Shown: positions 23,058-31,789 of the stretch, one piece after another | Position numbering within the stretch: the stretch's first letter is position 1 | Layout of the letters: the number at the start of each line of letters is the position of its first letter | From: an uncultured Collinsella sp. | GTDB lineage: Bacteria > Actinomycetota > Coriobacteriia > Coriobacteriales > Coriobacteriaceae | NCBI GenBank assembly: GCA_902493985.1 | Contig: CABURR010000003.1 | Location: 1 to 64,000 of the forward strand | Length of the DNA stretch: 64,000 bases | Reading direction: 5' to 3' | The notes under the pieces: model-generated | Database searches by the model: none | What the model was told of the DNA's origin: nothing | What the model saw: the letters and a program-made list of their open reading frames with translations, nothing else | Position numbers and translations under genes: made by a program

Positions 23058-24674
23058 TTACTGCTCCTTCTCAATTGCGTTTTCGACCTTGTCGCGCATC
23101 TCGGCGACCTTCATGCCAAAGATAATCTGGATATTGTTGCCGTTGCGGTTGATGCCGCTGTTGGGCACGTGGTTGATGAGGTTCTCATCGATGAGGTCCG
23201 GGTTCTTAACGTTCACACGAAGACGCGTAAAGCAGTTCTCGAGCTCCTCGATGTTGTCCTTGCCACCAAGACCCGCGACCAGGTCGGCAATACCTGCATC
23301 GACGCCCTCTGCGGGAGCTGCGGCAACAGCGCCCTGCTTCACCGCGACAGACGCGGCGGCCTCGCCCTCGGCAACGGACTCAGCAAGCTCGGACTCTTCC
23401 TCGCGACCAGGGGTGTGAAGGTTGAGCTTCTTAATAAGGAAGGTGAAGAGGAAGAAGTACAGAGCGGCGTTGACGACTCCAAGCACCAGCATAACCGGCC
23501 AGTTGGTCTTATCGACACCGAGAACCAGGTTGGAAACCACGATGTTGATGATGCCGCCTGCAGTCGAAGCGGGCACGGAGAGAACCTTGAGCAGGACCAG
23601 GAAGATGCCGGAAAGAACCGAGTGAACGACAAAGAGCACGGGAGCGACAAAGACAAAGAGGAAGTCCATGGGCTCGGTCACGCAGGAGAGCACGGCGGTG
23701 ATGATCAGCGGGATAATGACAGCCTTGGTCTTGTCCTTGTTTCCCTTGTAAGCAGTGAAGATAAAGGCGAGGCCGATGCCGATGTAGGGCCACAGGTTGT
23801 TGAAGGTGTAGCTGTTGAAGTAGGTGCTATCGGAGAAGGGCTGGCCCGTCATTGCCATCTCGGCAACACGGATGGGATAGGCACCGGCGATAACCTGATC
23901 ACCCAGCGTAAGGGTGCCGCCCACATCGGAGAACTGGAACGGGGTGTAGATGAGGTGGTGCAGACCGGTGGGAACGAGCAGCTTGTTGAGCATGCCGTAG
24001 ATAAACAGACCGATGTTGCCCGACTCCTTAATGATGCCGGCGACGGAGGAGATGGCACCCTGAACCGGAGGCCAAACGATGCAGAAGCCAGCGCGCATGA
24101 TCCAGGAGATGATGATCATGATCAGGAACGGGAAGCGAACGCCCGAGAACATCGAAAGGGCAATGGGGAACTGCTTGTTCGAGTACTTGTTGAACACGGC
24201 ACCGGTGATGCAACCAAGGATGATGCCGCCAAACACGCCGGTATCGAGCACCTGAATGCCCATAACGGTGGCCTGGCCGGTTCCGGTAAGGCCGAGCATG
24301 CCGCTCGCATCGGCAAGAGAGCCGGTGGCGTTGAGCACGATGTTGTTAGCCTGCAGGAACAGGAAGAACGACATCAGGGCGATCAGCGAAGCATGGCCCT
24401 TGTTCTTCTTTGCCATGGCGCCGGCGATGCCAACGCAGAACAGAATCGAGAGGTTGTTGATGATAAACATCAGCGACTGATAGACAACGGCGCCCACAAG
24501 CTGGAACGGACCGGAGCCCAGCACGGGGACCAAAGCGCAGATGGTCTTGTTGGTCAGAATGATGCCCACGATGAGCAGGATGCCGGCAACCGAGAGATAC
24601 ATCATCGGCTGGACGATCGACTTCGCGAACACCTCCAACGGCGCTTTGAAATTGAACTTCTTTTTTGCGGTCAT
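23058..24674 (-). CDS. PTS alpha-glucoside transporter, IICB
   Basis: This 538-residue permease-kinase of the glucose/maltose PTS family imports a sugar and phosphorylates it. Residues 1-420 are the membrane IIC domain with about ten helices, including GLHHLIYTPFQF and the substrate loop TEPMDFLFVF. After a flexible Ala/Glu-rich linker (about 430-465) comes the IIB domain with the phosphorylated cysteine in ENCFTRLRV. There is no IIA domain; the free IIA encoded two genes upstream should supply it. ATG 24674 is preceded by GGGGAG. The neighbour GH4 enzyme points to maltose, trehalose or sucrose-type alpha-glucosides as the substrate. Confidence 0.88.
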   Translation of the reverse strand: MTAKKKFNFKAPLEVFAKSIVQPMMYLSVAGILLIVGIILTNKTICALVPVLGSGPFQLVGAVVYQSLMFIINNLSILFCVGIAGAMAKKNKGHASLIALMSFFLFLQANNIVLNATGSLADASGMLGLTGTGQATVMGIQVLDTGVFGGIILGCITGAVFNKYSNKQFPIALSMFSGVRFPFLIMIIISWIMRAGFCIVWPPVQGAISSVAGIIKESGNIGLFIYGMLNKLLVPTGLHHLIYTPFQFSDVGGTLTLGDQVIAGAYPIRVAEMAMTGQPFSDSTYFNSYTFNNLWPYIGIGLAFIFTAYKGNKDKTKAVIIPLIITAVLSCVTEPMDFLFVFVAPVLFVVHSVLSGIFLVLLKVLSVPASTAGGIINIVVSNLVLGVDKTNWPVMLVLGVVNAALYFFLFTFLIKKLNLHTPGREEESELAESVAEGEAAASVAVKQGAVAAAPAEGVDAGIADLVAGLGGKDNIEELENCFTRLRVNVKNPDLIDENLINHVPNSGINRNGNNIQIIFGMKVAEMRDKVENAIEKEQ

Positions 24675-24773
24675 AGCGGTACTCCCCTTCCTTTTCCGCA
24701 AATTAAGACAGATGTGCCCTAGACAAGACTGTGAGCCTTGCCTTATATCAATCGATGTGTGGGCACGTTATGC

Positions 24774-25640
24774 CTAGAGACCAGGTTCTCCAAGCAGGTT
24801 AACAATGTGATATGCGAGATAACTCTTCTCGGCATCGGTAACGACAACGTTATAGGTAGACGACAAGTGAGCGGCTATGGCATCCGCGCACGAGAATGCG
24901 CACGGATACGCCGTTTCGTCGATTCGGAACAGCGCGTCGCCACTGATTTGCCCGGCCGTAGGATCGAGTGCTCGCTGTGCGAAAAACTGCAGGTGACGAA
25001 CGAAGCGTTCGTAAGGCAGCGAGGTGTCATCGAGGGTCGTGGCATAGCGCTCGGAAACAATCGCGAGCACGTCGCGAACAAGCTGGACCGAGATGATTAG
25101 ACGGTCGGAGCGTTGCGGCATGGTGGCGTTGACGATATGCAGCGTAATAAAACCCTGCTCTTCTTCGCTCATCTGGATGCCCAAATAGTCCTTGATAATC
25201 TGAAGGGCACGGCCCGCAAGCGCGTACTCCTTGCGATAGAACTGCTGGATCTCGAGCAGCAGCGGATTCTCGCACGGAACGCCCTTGCGCTCGCGCTCCA
25301 AAGCAAGGCTGATATGGTCTGCGAGAGCAATGAGGATCTTATCGTTGATGTCGACATTGAGCTCTCGACGAAGCATCTGAACGATGTCCTCGGAAATCAC
25401 GAGGTTGACGGTGGGGATGGACTCTAAAAGATGTGCCAAGCGGTCTATCGTACGCGAATCCTGAGAAGTTCCCTCCTGCAACGCGTAGGTCTTTTCGATC
25501 GACGCCTCGTCGATGGCATCGCCGGCATGACGGCCAAAGCAGAGGCCTCGACCGATGACGATGAGCTCGGAGCCATCGTCCGAAGTGACCATTGCGACGT
25601 TGTTGTTAAAAACTCGCTTGATAACCACGGTACCCACCAC
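24774..25640 (-). CDS. BglG/LicT-type transcriptional antiterminator
   Basis: This 288-residue RNA-binding antiterminator has an N-terminal CAT domain (VVIKRVFNNNVAMVTSDDG, then IVIGRGLCFGR) and two PTS regulation domains. PRD histidines are visible in ALADHISLALER, ITLHIVNA, FVRHLQFFAQR and YLAYHIVNL. When its sugar is present and PRD phosphorylation allows, such proteins bind a short hairpin in the leader mRNA and prevent termination. It lies between the IIA and IICB genes and so probably controls this operon, including itself. A hairpin ahead of the IIA gene (26240-26271) might be its target. The exact sugar signal is not visible. Confidence 0.9.
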   Translation of the reverse strand: MVGTVVIKRVFNNNVAMVTSDDGSELIVIGRGLCFGRHAGDAIDEASIEKTYALQEGTSQDSRTIDRLAHLLESIPTVNLVISEDIVQMLRRELNVDINDKILIALADHISLALERERKGVPCENPLLLEIQQFYRKEYALAGRALQIIKDYLGIQMSEEEQGFITLHIVNATMPQRSDRLIISVQLVRDVLAIVSERYATTLDDTSLPYERFVRHLQFFAQRALDPTAGQISGDALFRIDETAYPCAFSCADAIAAHLSSTYNVVVTDAEKSYLAYHIVNLLGEPGL

Positions 25641-25646
25641 AAAAAT

Positions 25647-26159
25647 TTACTCGGAAAGCCAGATGACAGGCTCTTTAGCAGCAACAGGGCCGGAAGCATG
25701 CTCACGAAGAGTCGAGTTCTCCGAACGCTCGCACACGATAACGAAGACCGTGGGATCGAAGCCGGCGGCGCGGACTGCGTCGAAATCGACCTCGACGAGA
25801 GGCTGACCTGCGTCGACATGGTCACCTTGGGCAACAAGCGCATGGAAACCCTTGCCCTCAAGTTTAACAGTGTCGATTCCGATGTGCAGCATCACCTGAG
25901 CAGAGCTGTCGTCGGACATAATGCCCAGCGCGTGCTCAGTCGGAAACAGCGCCGCGACGGTACCGGAAACAGGAGCGCACACCGTTCCCTCTTGGGGAAC
26001 CACGGCAACGCCATCGCCCACGGCACGGCTGCTAAAAGCAGGGTCATTGGTATTTTCTAGATAAACAAGCTCGCCGGAAACGGGAGCGAGGATTTCGAAC
26101 TCGGAAGCTGCAGTCTTCTGCTCATCCGAACCGCCCATCAGGCGAGAAAAGAAACCCAT
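25647..26159 (-). CDS. PTS glucose-family IIA component
   Basis: This 170-residue soluble IIA protein of the glucose superfamily takes a phosphate from HPr and passes it to the IIB domain of the nearby IICB. It has the typical beta-sandwich landmarks: ILAPVSGELVYLE, FSSRAVGDGVAV, VCAPVSGTVAALFPTEHALGI and the active-site histidine in MLHIGIDTVKLEG. The longest frame extends 21 codons further, but family homology starts at MGFFSRL, and AAGGGAC lies about nine bases before it. It is the first gene of the operon; the six-base gap to the antiterminator gene suggests coupled translation. It may also serve other glucose-type IICB proteins of the cell. Confidence 0.88.
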   Translation of the reverse strand: MGFFSRLMGGSDEQKTAASEFEILAPVSGELVYLENTNDPAFSSRAVGDGVAVVPQEGTVCAPVSGTVAALFPTEHALGIMSDDSSAQVMLHIGIDTVKLEGKGFHALVAQGDHVDAGQPLVEVDFDAVRAAGFDPTVFVIVCERSENSTLREHASGPVAAKEPVIWLSE

Positions 26160-26239
26160 GGTGGCATGTCCCTTCATAAATATAGCCCAACCAAAATCAA
26201 GCGAATGCATCCATAGAGACACACCCGTTCAAAGACTTT

Positions 26240-26271
26240 GGTTAGGCCCACGTCCGAGGGACTCGGTAACC
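26240..26271 (-). promoter_or_regulatory. RAT-like hairpin in the leader of the PTS operon
   Basis: On the minus strand GGTTA pairs with TAACC, and CCGAG with CTCGG inside it, leaving an asymmetric bulge, about 80 bases before the IIA start. Targets of LicT-type proteins are hairpins with asymmetric internal loops. The sequence is not a clear match to known targets, and no overlapping terminator is visible, so this is tentative. Confidence 0.3.
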
Positions 26272-26439
26272 TTCCGCATTTCTTTTTACGGGAGCTATTG
26301 TAGGCAACAGCAAAGCCGGAATAGTCATCATGACCGGTGAGCGGTATTTTTTCTTCGATAAACGGTATTTAGGCGGCACTTAGGGACGTTCCTTTCCCGC
26401 CGGCACCCAGGGGCACTCCTTGCAGCAATTTCGTATGCG

Positions 26440-27201
26440 CTAGATGAAGAGCTCGCATTCCTTCCGCACGACGCAAACCTTGCTCAACATCTGGGAAACA
26501 GCGGATAGCTTGTTGGGATCAAGCTTGCGAGCGCCTCGCGGACATACGGCGATGCAGCGCATGCAGGAGATGCACGCCTCGCCAGCTGCTCGTTTGGGGT
26601 CACCCTTGTCGATAGCACAAACGGGGCACGCCGCGGCGCATGCACCGCAGGAGACACAATCCCCTGTTGCCTCGGGTGCCATGCGGTGACCTCCGGCTTG
26701 TTTATAAGGACGATTGCCGGGAATAGAGGGCTCGGATGTATCCTCGGCCAACAGCTTTTGCTGAATTTGCTGCGCAAACTCTGCGAGCTGCGCCGCATCC
26801 TGCGCATCCGGACGACCGGCAGCAAACTGTCGCGCAATGGAATGTTCTGCAATGGCCGCAACTGCCGCGATCACCCGGAATCCCGCATGCTTCGCAACGT
26901 CCTCCAGCTCTACGAGCGTGTCCTCAAACGCGCGGTTTCCGTAGACGCACACCAGAACGGCCCGCGCTCCGTTGCCGTGAACCATGCCCAACCGGTCAGC
27001 CACCACAGCCGGGATTCTACCGGCATACGCCGGCACAGAGATTACGGCCACGTCGTCCTCAGTCATCGAGACAGCGCTGAAATCTAGCCCGCTATCGGTC
27101 AGATCGACGGTAACGGTATTCTTGTCCAGTGCCCCGGCCACAAGGCCAGACACCTTCTGCGTTCCACCCGTCGGACTAAACACAATTTCGAATACGCTCA
27201 T
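26440..27201 (-). CDS. EFR1-type flavodoxin-ferredoxin protein
   Basis: This 253-residue electron carrier joins a flavodoxin-like domain to a two-cluster ferredoxin. The FMN phosphate loop reads FSPTGGTQKV near the N-terminus, with PAYAGRIPAVV and CVYGNRAFEDTL completing the flavodoxin part (residues 1-150). Residues 180-240 carry CVSCGACAAACP and CISCMRCIAVCP, each a [4Fe-4S] site. Such proteins move low-potential electrons in anaerobes; their partners vary. It stands alone between the PTS operon and the 269-bp repeat element. A link to the hydrogenase as an electron supply is possible but not shown. Confidence 0.88.
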   Translation of the reverse strand: MSVFEIVFSPTGGTQKVSGLVAGALDKNTVTVDLTDSGLDFSAVSMTEDDVAVISVPAYAGRIPAVVADRLGMVHGNGARAVLVCVYGNRAFEDTLVELEDVAKHAGFRVIAAVAAIAEHSIARQFAAGRPDAQDAAQLAEFAQQIQQKLLAEDTSEPSIPGNRPYKQAGGHRMAPEATGDCVSCGACAAACPVCAIDKGDPKRAAGEACISCMRCIAVCPRGARKLDPNKLSAVSQMLSKVCVVRKECELFI

Positions 27202-27284
27202 CGAGACACCCTCCCCCTACGTCTGGCAACGCGTCAAGCCGTTTTCACATCCAGCCAGAGTATACGGCACGTGGGATCCCCATT

Positions 27285-27313
27285 TTGGTGCATCAAGCAC
27301 CCCAATGCACCAA
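27285..27313. repeat. Perfect 9-bp inverted repeat
   Basis: TTGGTGCAT and ATGCACCAA flank an 11-base loop, about 85 bases upstream of the EFR1 gene. It is a candidate operator or one more dispersed hairpin. Confidence 0.45.
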
Positions 27314-27395
27314 CCCTACGCTGTCTGCCTCTTCGTTTTGTATAAATTACGGTACAGATTGTATATATTTACGGGATACCGCCGTGTTCTCCCGA

Positions 27396-27664
27396 GGTAC
27401 CCCATCCTGGCCCGTGCAAAAAACGGAGTATTCTGCAACGTGACCGCGCCAGCAATACCCCGAGCGGGCAAACCTTTAGGGCGCTGCGTCATTTTGGGTT
27501 CCGACATGGCGAGAATGACGCGCCCCTGCTCCGGAAAACGACGAAATCTGACTCAGAACGCTCGCTAGGGATATCCGAAAGCCACCGTTGGCGACGTCGA
27601 ATCATATGCAGACAACTCGAACTGCAGAATACTCCAAAAAATGCACGGCGCACCCCATAGGACC
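27396..27664. repeat. 269-bp intergenic element, copy B
   Basis: The left end 27396-27437 matches the left end of the element at 3651-3920 at 37 of 42 positions, and the right end 27623-27664 repeats GTGCA and GGAGTATTCTGCA in inverted form. The interior has its own long hairpin, AGGGCG-GCGTCATT pairing with AATGACGC-CCCT. It fills most of the 618-base gap between the EFR1 and helicase genes. No believable gene lies in it. Confidence 0.7.
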
Positions 27665-27754
27665 CATTGCTGCATGGCAGAAAATAGGTCCTCAGCATCC
27701 CCCAGATGCATTCCCGAGAAAATCACGTTTGAATTAGCGATGGACACGGCAAAC

Positions 27755-27787
27755 AAAAGGGCCCGAGCGTTGTTTGCTCGGGCCCTT
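27755..27787 (-). terminator. Terminator of the DEAD-box helicase gene
   Basis: AAGGGCCCGAGC and GCTCGGGCCCTT form a perfect 12-bp stem with a 7-base loop, followed on the minus strand by TTTTG. It lies 33 bases past the helicase stop. Confidence 0.88.
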
Positions 27788-27819
27788 AGCTTGTCTCACG
27801 CTAGCGTGCGATGTGTATG

Positions 27820-30069
27820 TTACTTGCGCTTGCCGCCGCCGTCACCGGGGCGACGGGAGCTGCCGCCGCGCTTGCCGCCACGGCTGTTGCCATAGCTGCC
27901 ACGGTTATCGCGACCGCCGGCACGGCCGCCACGGGAGCCGGCCTGGTTGCCACCACGAGCGCCACGATAGCCGCCACGACGCTCCTCGCGGGTATCGTCG
28001 TAGTTGCGCCAGTCATCGCGACGATCGCGGCTGGCACGCGGGTCACGACGATCGCGCGACTCATTCGAACGACCAGCGCCGCCGCGGCCGCCATTGCCGC
28101 GAGCACCCTCGCGACGCTCGCCGCCGCGGCTACCGCGCTCTTCAAAGCGCTTGCCGCCACGGGACTCACCGCCACGGGCAGCACGCTCACCACGACCCTC
28201 GCCGCCGCGACGCTCATCACGGCCACCGCGCTCGTCATCACGACCGGAACGACGGCGGTCGCCCGCACCGCGCTTGCCACCGCGCGAACCGCGGCCCTCG
28301 TCCTCGCGCTCGACACGACGACGACCACCGCGATCCCCATCCTCGCGGCGGCGGCGATGTGCCTCGCCCTGGAACTGCTTGGCACGACGCTCGGCACGGT
28401 TGCCACGCGGGGCCTGCTTGACGGCGTCAGCACCGCCGCGCTCCTCGGCAGCAACCTCGCGGGCCACGCTCTCCACGGCCTCGTCCACGCGAGCCTGAAC
28501 GCCCTCGCGCACGCGGGTCTTGCCACCGCGCTTGGGACGGCTCGGACGCTCGCCATCGCCACGGCGCTCGTCGCGACCGCGGTTGGAACGACCAGCCACG
28601 TCGCCGTAATCGTCGCCGTTGCGCTTGCCGTCGCGACGCGCCTGCTCAAGCTTCTTCTTGCTCTTGGACTTGCCGCGCTTGGTCTTCTTCTTCACCTTAA
28701 AGGCCGCAGGATCGCGCTCGGGGTCAACCGCGGGCGGATTGGGGCCCACATGCAGGTCACCGGCCTCGTAGATGTCGGCGGTCTTGTCCATGAGCTTCTC
28801 GATCTCGTAGAACTCATCGACATCCTGCTCGGTCACAAACGTGATGGCCCAGCCCAGCTCGCCGGCGCGGCCCGTGCGGCCAATGCGGTGGATGTAGTCG
28901 GTCGGCTCGGCCGGCACGTCAAAGTTCACGACGTAGCGCACGTCGCTAATGTCGATGCCGCGGGCAAGCACGTCGGTTGCCACCAGCACGTCAACGGTAC
29001 CGTCGCGGAAGGCCGAAAGGGCACGCTCGCGCTGGGCCTGGCTGCGGTTGCCGTGAATCGCGGCGGCCTTGATGCCCTTGCGCTCCAGACGACGGCAGCA
29101 GCTGTCGGCGCGGTGCTTGGTGCGCATAAAGACGATAGTGCGCTCCGGGCCCTCCTTCTTGAGGAACTCGGGCAGCAGGTTGTTTTTGGCCTCGATGGAC
29201 ACCGGGAACACAAATTGGTCGACGGTGTCGGCGGTCGACGTGGCAGGTGCGATCTCCACGCGAGCCGGGTCGCTCACCAGGTCGGTGATCTCGCCCACGG
29301 CCTCCTCGTCGAGGGTCGCCGAGAACAGCAGCGTCTGACGCTCGGCCGGCGTCTCGCGCACAATGCGCCGGACGGCGGGCAAAAAGCCCATGTCGAGCAT
29401 ACGGTCGGCCTCGTCGAGCACCAGGACCTTAACCTCGTCAAGGTGGCAGGCGCCCTGCTCGATCAGATCGACCAGACGGCCCGGCGTTGCGACCAGGATG
29501 TCGCAGCCGTACTTAAGTGCCGCGGTCTGCGGCTTGTAGCTCACGCCGCCCACGACGGTCACGGCAACATGGCCGGTGACGTCGGCGATTTTGCTTGCGA
29601 CCTCGTCGATCTGCTGGGCGAGCTCGCGCGTGGGGGTGATGACGAGCATCACGGGGCCGCGGCCGTTGCCCTCGGGCTTCTTGGCACCGCGACGGCGGTT
29701 GCGGCCGCCGCGCTCGCGCACGGGCTTGGGCGGAGCGATGTGCTCCAGATTGTTCATGGTCGGCAGCAAAAAGGCGGCCGTCTTGCCGGTGCCGGTCTGA
29801 GCGGCGGCAAGCAGGTCGCGGCCCTCGAGCACCACGGGGATCGAACCGGCCTGCACGGGCGTCGGCGCCGTGTAGCCCAGGTTCTCGATAGCACGGAGCA
29901 TCTCGTCGGAAAGGCCCAGCTCGTCAAAGGCGGGCAGGCTCTCGGTAGCGGACTCGACGGCCTGGGCAGCATTGGCCTCATCGGCGGCATCGAAGGCAGC
30001 CTGGGTCATGGCCTCGCGGGCCTCGTCCAGAATCTCGGCGTCCGTGACGTCGGATACAGAATTACGCAT
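27820..30069 (-). CDS. DEAD-box RNA helicase with long RG-rich tail
   Basis: This 749-residue ATP-dependent RNA helicase unwinds RNA duplexes, with likely roles in ribosome assembly, mRNA decay or cold adaptation. The core (residues about 40-420) has the Q motif region YTAPTPVQAG, AAQTGTGKT, PTRELAQQ, LDEADRMLD, SATLDEEA, ATDVLARGID and HRIGRTGRAG. From about residue 450 it continues as a highly charged Lys/Arg linker and then a tail of roughly 250 residues dominated by Arg, Gly, Glu and Asp with many RGG-like boxes, typical of nonspecific RNA binding and condensate formation. I use ATG 30069, with AAGGA ten bases ahead; the frame is 12 codons longer. The CsdA/DeaD group is the nearest. Confidence 0.92.
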   Translation of the reverse strand: MRNSVSDVTDAEILDEAREAMTQAAFDAADEANAAQAVESATESLPAFDELGLSDEMLRAIENLGYTAPTPVQAGSIPVVLEGRDLLAAAQTGTGKTAAFLLPTMNNLEHIAPPKPVRERGGRNRRRGAKKPEGNGRGPVMLVITPTRELAQQIDEVASKIADVTGHVAVTVVGGVSYKPQTAALKYGCDILVATPGRLVDLIEQGACHLDEVKVLVLDEADRMLDMGFLPAVRRIVRETPAERQTLLFSATLDEEAVGEITDLVSDPARVEIAPATSTADTVDQFVFPVSIEAKNNLLPEFLKKEGPERTIVFMRTKHRADSCCRRLERKGIKAAAIHGNRSQAQRERALSAFRDGTVDVLVATDVLARGIDISDVRYVVNFDVPAEPTDYIHRIGRTGRAGELGWAITFVTEQDVDEFYEIEKLMDKTADIYEAGDLHVGPNPPAVDPERDPAAFKVKKKTKRGKSKSKKKLEQARRDGKRNGDDYGDVAGRSNRGRDERRGDGERPSRPKRGGKTRVREGVQARVDEAVESVAREVAAEERGGADAVKQAPRGNRAERRAKQFQGEAHRRRREDGDRGGRRRVEREDEGRGSRGGKRGAGDRRRSGRDDERGGRDERRGGEGRGERAARGGESRGGKRFEERGSRGGERREGARGNGGRGGAGRSNESRDRRDPRASRDRRDDWRNYDDTREERRGGYRGARGGNQAGSRGGRAGGRDNRGSYGNSRGGKRGGSSRRPGDGGGKRK

Positions 30070-30340
30070 ATGTTGTTGTTCCTTATCTGCACGCGCTATG
30101 GGCACGGCATGCGGCCGCGCGGGCGTGCTTGGTAGTGCGCTAATACATACAAAAACGGGTGCGCACAGAGAGGACGTTGCTCAGCACGCTGGCGATCGCT
30201 TTGGCAGCCCTATCACGCGCCGTCCAGACGCAGCAGCTCTAAGCGATGGAGCAGATTCGCCGCCGGTTAGTATACCCGTGCTTCGCATGCCCCCACGTAA
30301 ACCACAGATGACGAGGCGGACGAGGTGGGCCCGGCTGATT

Positions 30341-30478
30341 GTCTCAATCTGTAACATCTACAGGGCGAATCTTCCTCTACGTGTTACAGATCGAGACAAA
30401 CGGTCGACACGGTTCACAAGCGTCTCAATCTGTAACAATTACCGAGTAAAATCGGTCCAAATGTTACAGATCAAGACA
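30341..30478. repeat. 58-bp palindrome array, two copies
   Basis: Copies at 30341-30398 and 30422-30478 each begin GTCTCAATCTGTAACA and end TGTTACAGAT followed by CGAGACA or CAAGACA. Arms of about 17 bases face each other around a variable 24-27 base centre. The distance between equivalent positions is 80 bases. They sit in the 586-base divergent gap between the helicase and the FHA gene; the rest of that gap holds no gene that I can support. Confidence 0.9.
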
Positions 30479-30655
30479 GAGGGGGATTTCCGTCCAGTCC
30501 AAACCAAATCCCTCAGTCTTCCTGCAATTTCGAACATGTGGCCTATAATGTTGCTTTGGTTACGCTATATATTGCGCAGCCATTTAATACGTCGCCCACC
30601 GGGGCCATTAATTCCTATCGCCATATTGGCTAGGAAGCAATCAAAGGAGGTATCC

Positions 30656-31618
30656 GTGGCAGCAGAGACGCCTTGCTCGGTCCTCTATAACGATATTCGC
30701 TCGTTCGGCGGTCTTAAACATCTCGAGATCGCCCGAATGCTCATCAATGGAAACTCTTATCTCGGCAGTACCCTGCTCGAGAAATGCTCTTCCAACCGCT
30801 CGTATCTCACCCGTTACATCGTCCATCGCAAGCCTGACCAGTGCGCGCCCTCCATCTACAGCGACTTTACCGTCACCACGCTCAACCTTTCCGCGGCAAT
30901 CTGCAGCAAGCTCGGCGGCGGCGAGTCCGCCTATCGGGCAATCGCCGAGCACTATCGCGGTCCGGCCGCCAACGAAATGATGTCGGCTCTCGCCAGCTAC
31001 AAGCTGGACAGCCGCCTATATGCAAATGCCCTCAATCGCATCGACAACTTTGACGGCAATGCCGTGCGCGAAAAAAGCACGCTCTTCTTGATGCTCTTTG
31101 TAGCAACGGGGGCGCTCGCCGATCCCGTTCAGGGCGTGGCCACCGTCGAGCGCTTTTGCGACAGCAAGACGGGCGGGCACTTTGGCACCACCGAAACTAC
31201 CGTCGGACGTGGCTTTATGAGCAGCCTGGAGCAGCCGCACACCGTCGCTCCCAACCTCGGTCTGCTCAGAACCCATGCCGACAACTGCGCCGACATGCAA
31301 ATCCATCCCCTCACACGCGATCCGCGCGGCACCGTGATTGGTTCTTTGCCCAAAACCTCGCCCAGCATCACCGATGTAGGCGCCGACGCCTCGCGCGAGC
31401 ATCTTCGCATTTGGCTCGAGGGTGAGCACTGGTACGCCCAGGGCCTTGGATCGACCAACGGCACAGTGCTCGAATCGGGCGCGGGCGACGGCGATATTGT
31501 GATTGAGCCGCCGCGCGACCAACGCGAGCCCGGCAAAGTCTATCCCCCCGTGGAAATCGCCAACAGCGACAGGCTCCATCTGGGTCTCTACACAACATTT
31601 CTCGTCATTGTGGACTAG
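30656..31618 (+). CDS. FHA-domain protein
   Basis: This is a 320-residue cytoplasmic protein. Its C-terminal ~100 residues form a forkhead-associated domain: a strand with GTVIGSLPK, then ASREHLRIWLEGEHWYAQGLGSTNGTVLES, containing the Ser-Arg-x-His and Ser-Thr-Asn-Gly signatures that bind phosphothreonine. The first 200 residues are helical, and I do not recognise a family; several short Cys-containing segments occur (TPCSVLY, LEKCSSN, DQCAPS). GTG 30656 has AAAGGAGG five bases before it; the longer frame upstream runs through palindromic repeats and is not real. It is followed by a terminator and then a Ser/Thr kinase gene, so it is a natural candidate for reading that kinase's phosphorylation marks. 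Confidence 0.8.
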   Translation: MAAETPCSVLYNDIRSFGGLKHLEIARMLINGNSYLGSTLLEKCSSNRSYLTRYIVHRKPDQCAPSIYSDFTVTTLNLSAAICSKLGGGESAYRAIAEHYRGPAANEMMSALASYKLDSRLYANALNRIDNFDGNAVREKSTLFLMLFVATGALADPVQGVATVERFCDSKTGGHFGTTETTVGRGFMSSLEQPHTVAPNLGLLRTHADNCADMQIHPLTRDPRGTVIGSLPKTSPSITDVGADASREHLRIWLEGEHWYAQGLGSTNGTVLESGAGDGDIVIEPPRDQREPGKVYPPVEIANSDRLHLGLYTTFLVIVD

Positions 31619-31619
31619 C

Positions 31620-31655
31620 ACGGACGGCGATCGGAAGACGGTCGCCGTCCGTCTT
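31620..31655 (+). terminator. Terminator of the FHA gene
   Basis: ACGGACGGCGA and TCGCCGTCCGT form a perfect 11-bp stem directly after the FHA stop, followed by CTTTCGTCTT. It partly separates the FHA gene from the kinase gene. Confidence 0.75.
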
Positions 31656-31696
31656 TCGTCTTCTACCTTCTGCGTCGTAAACGACAATACTCAACG

Positions 31697-31757
31697 GTAC
31701 ACGTGAGCAGTGCGGCTATCATGGTACTTTACCGATATCCGCACTGCTCACGTGTAC
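31697..31757. repeat. 61-bp palindrome with 24-bp arms upstream of the kinase
   Basis: Arms 31697-31720 and 31734-31757 match as inverted repeats at 23 of 24 positions (GTACACGTGAGCAGTGCGG at the outer end) around a 13-base loop. It ends 32 bases before the kinase start. In RNA it would form a very stable leader hairpin. No second copy was found in the window. Confidence 0.85.
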
Positions 31758-31789
31758 GCGCGGCAACCCATGCCAGACAAAGGAACGCC

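Noticed and set aside
21648..24722. Open frame of 1024 codons on the plus strand
   Set aside because: Antisense to the GH4 and PTS genes, which both have clear family motifs. Low-complexity Leu/Val/Asp content shows that it is a shadow.
27811..30135. Open frame of 774 codons on the plus strand
   Set aside because: Antisense to the helicase gene. The long Ala/Thr run is the mirror of the Arg/Gly-rich tail.
29972..30655. N-terminal extension of the FHA protein by 228 codons
   Set aside because: The upstream part runs through the helicase start and two palindromes; AAAGGAGG directly precedes GTG 30656.
31703..31789. N-terminal extension of the Ser/Thr kinase
   Set aside because: It would be encoded by the 61-bp palindrome, and the ribosome site lies before ATG 31790.
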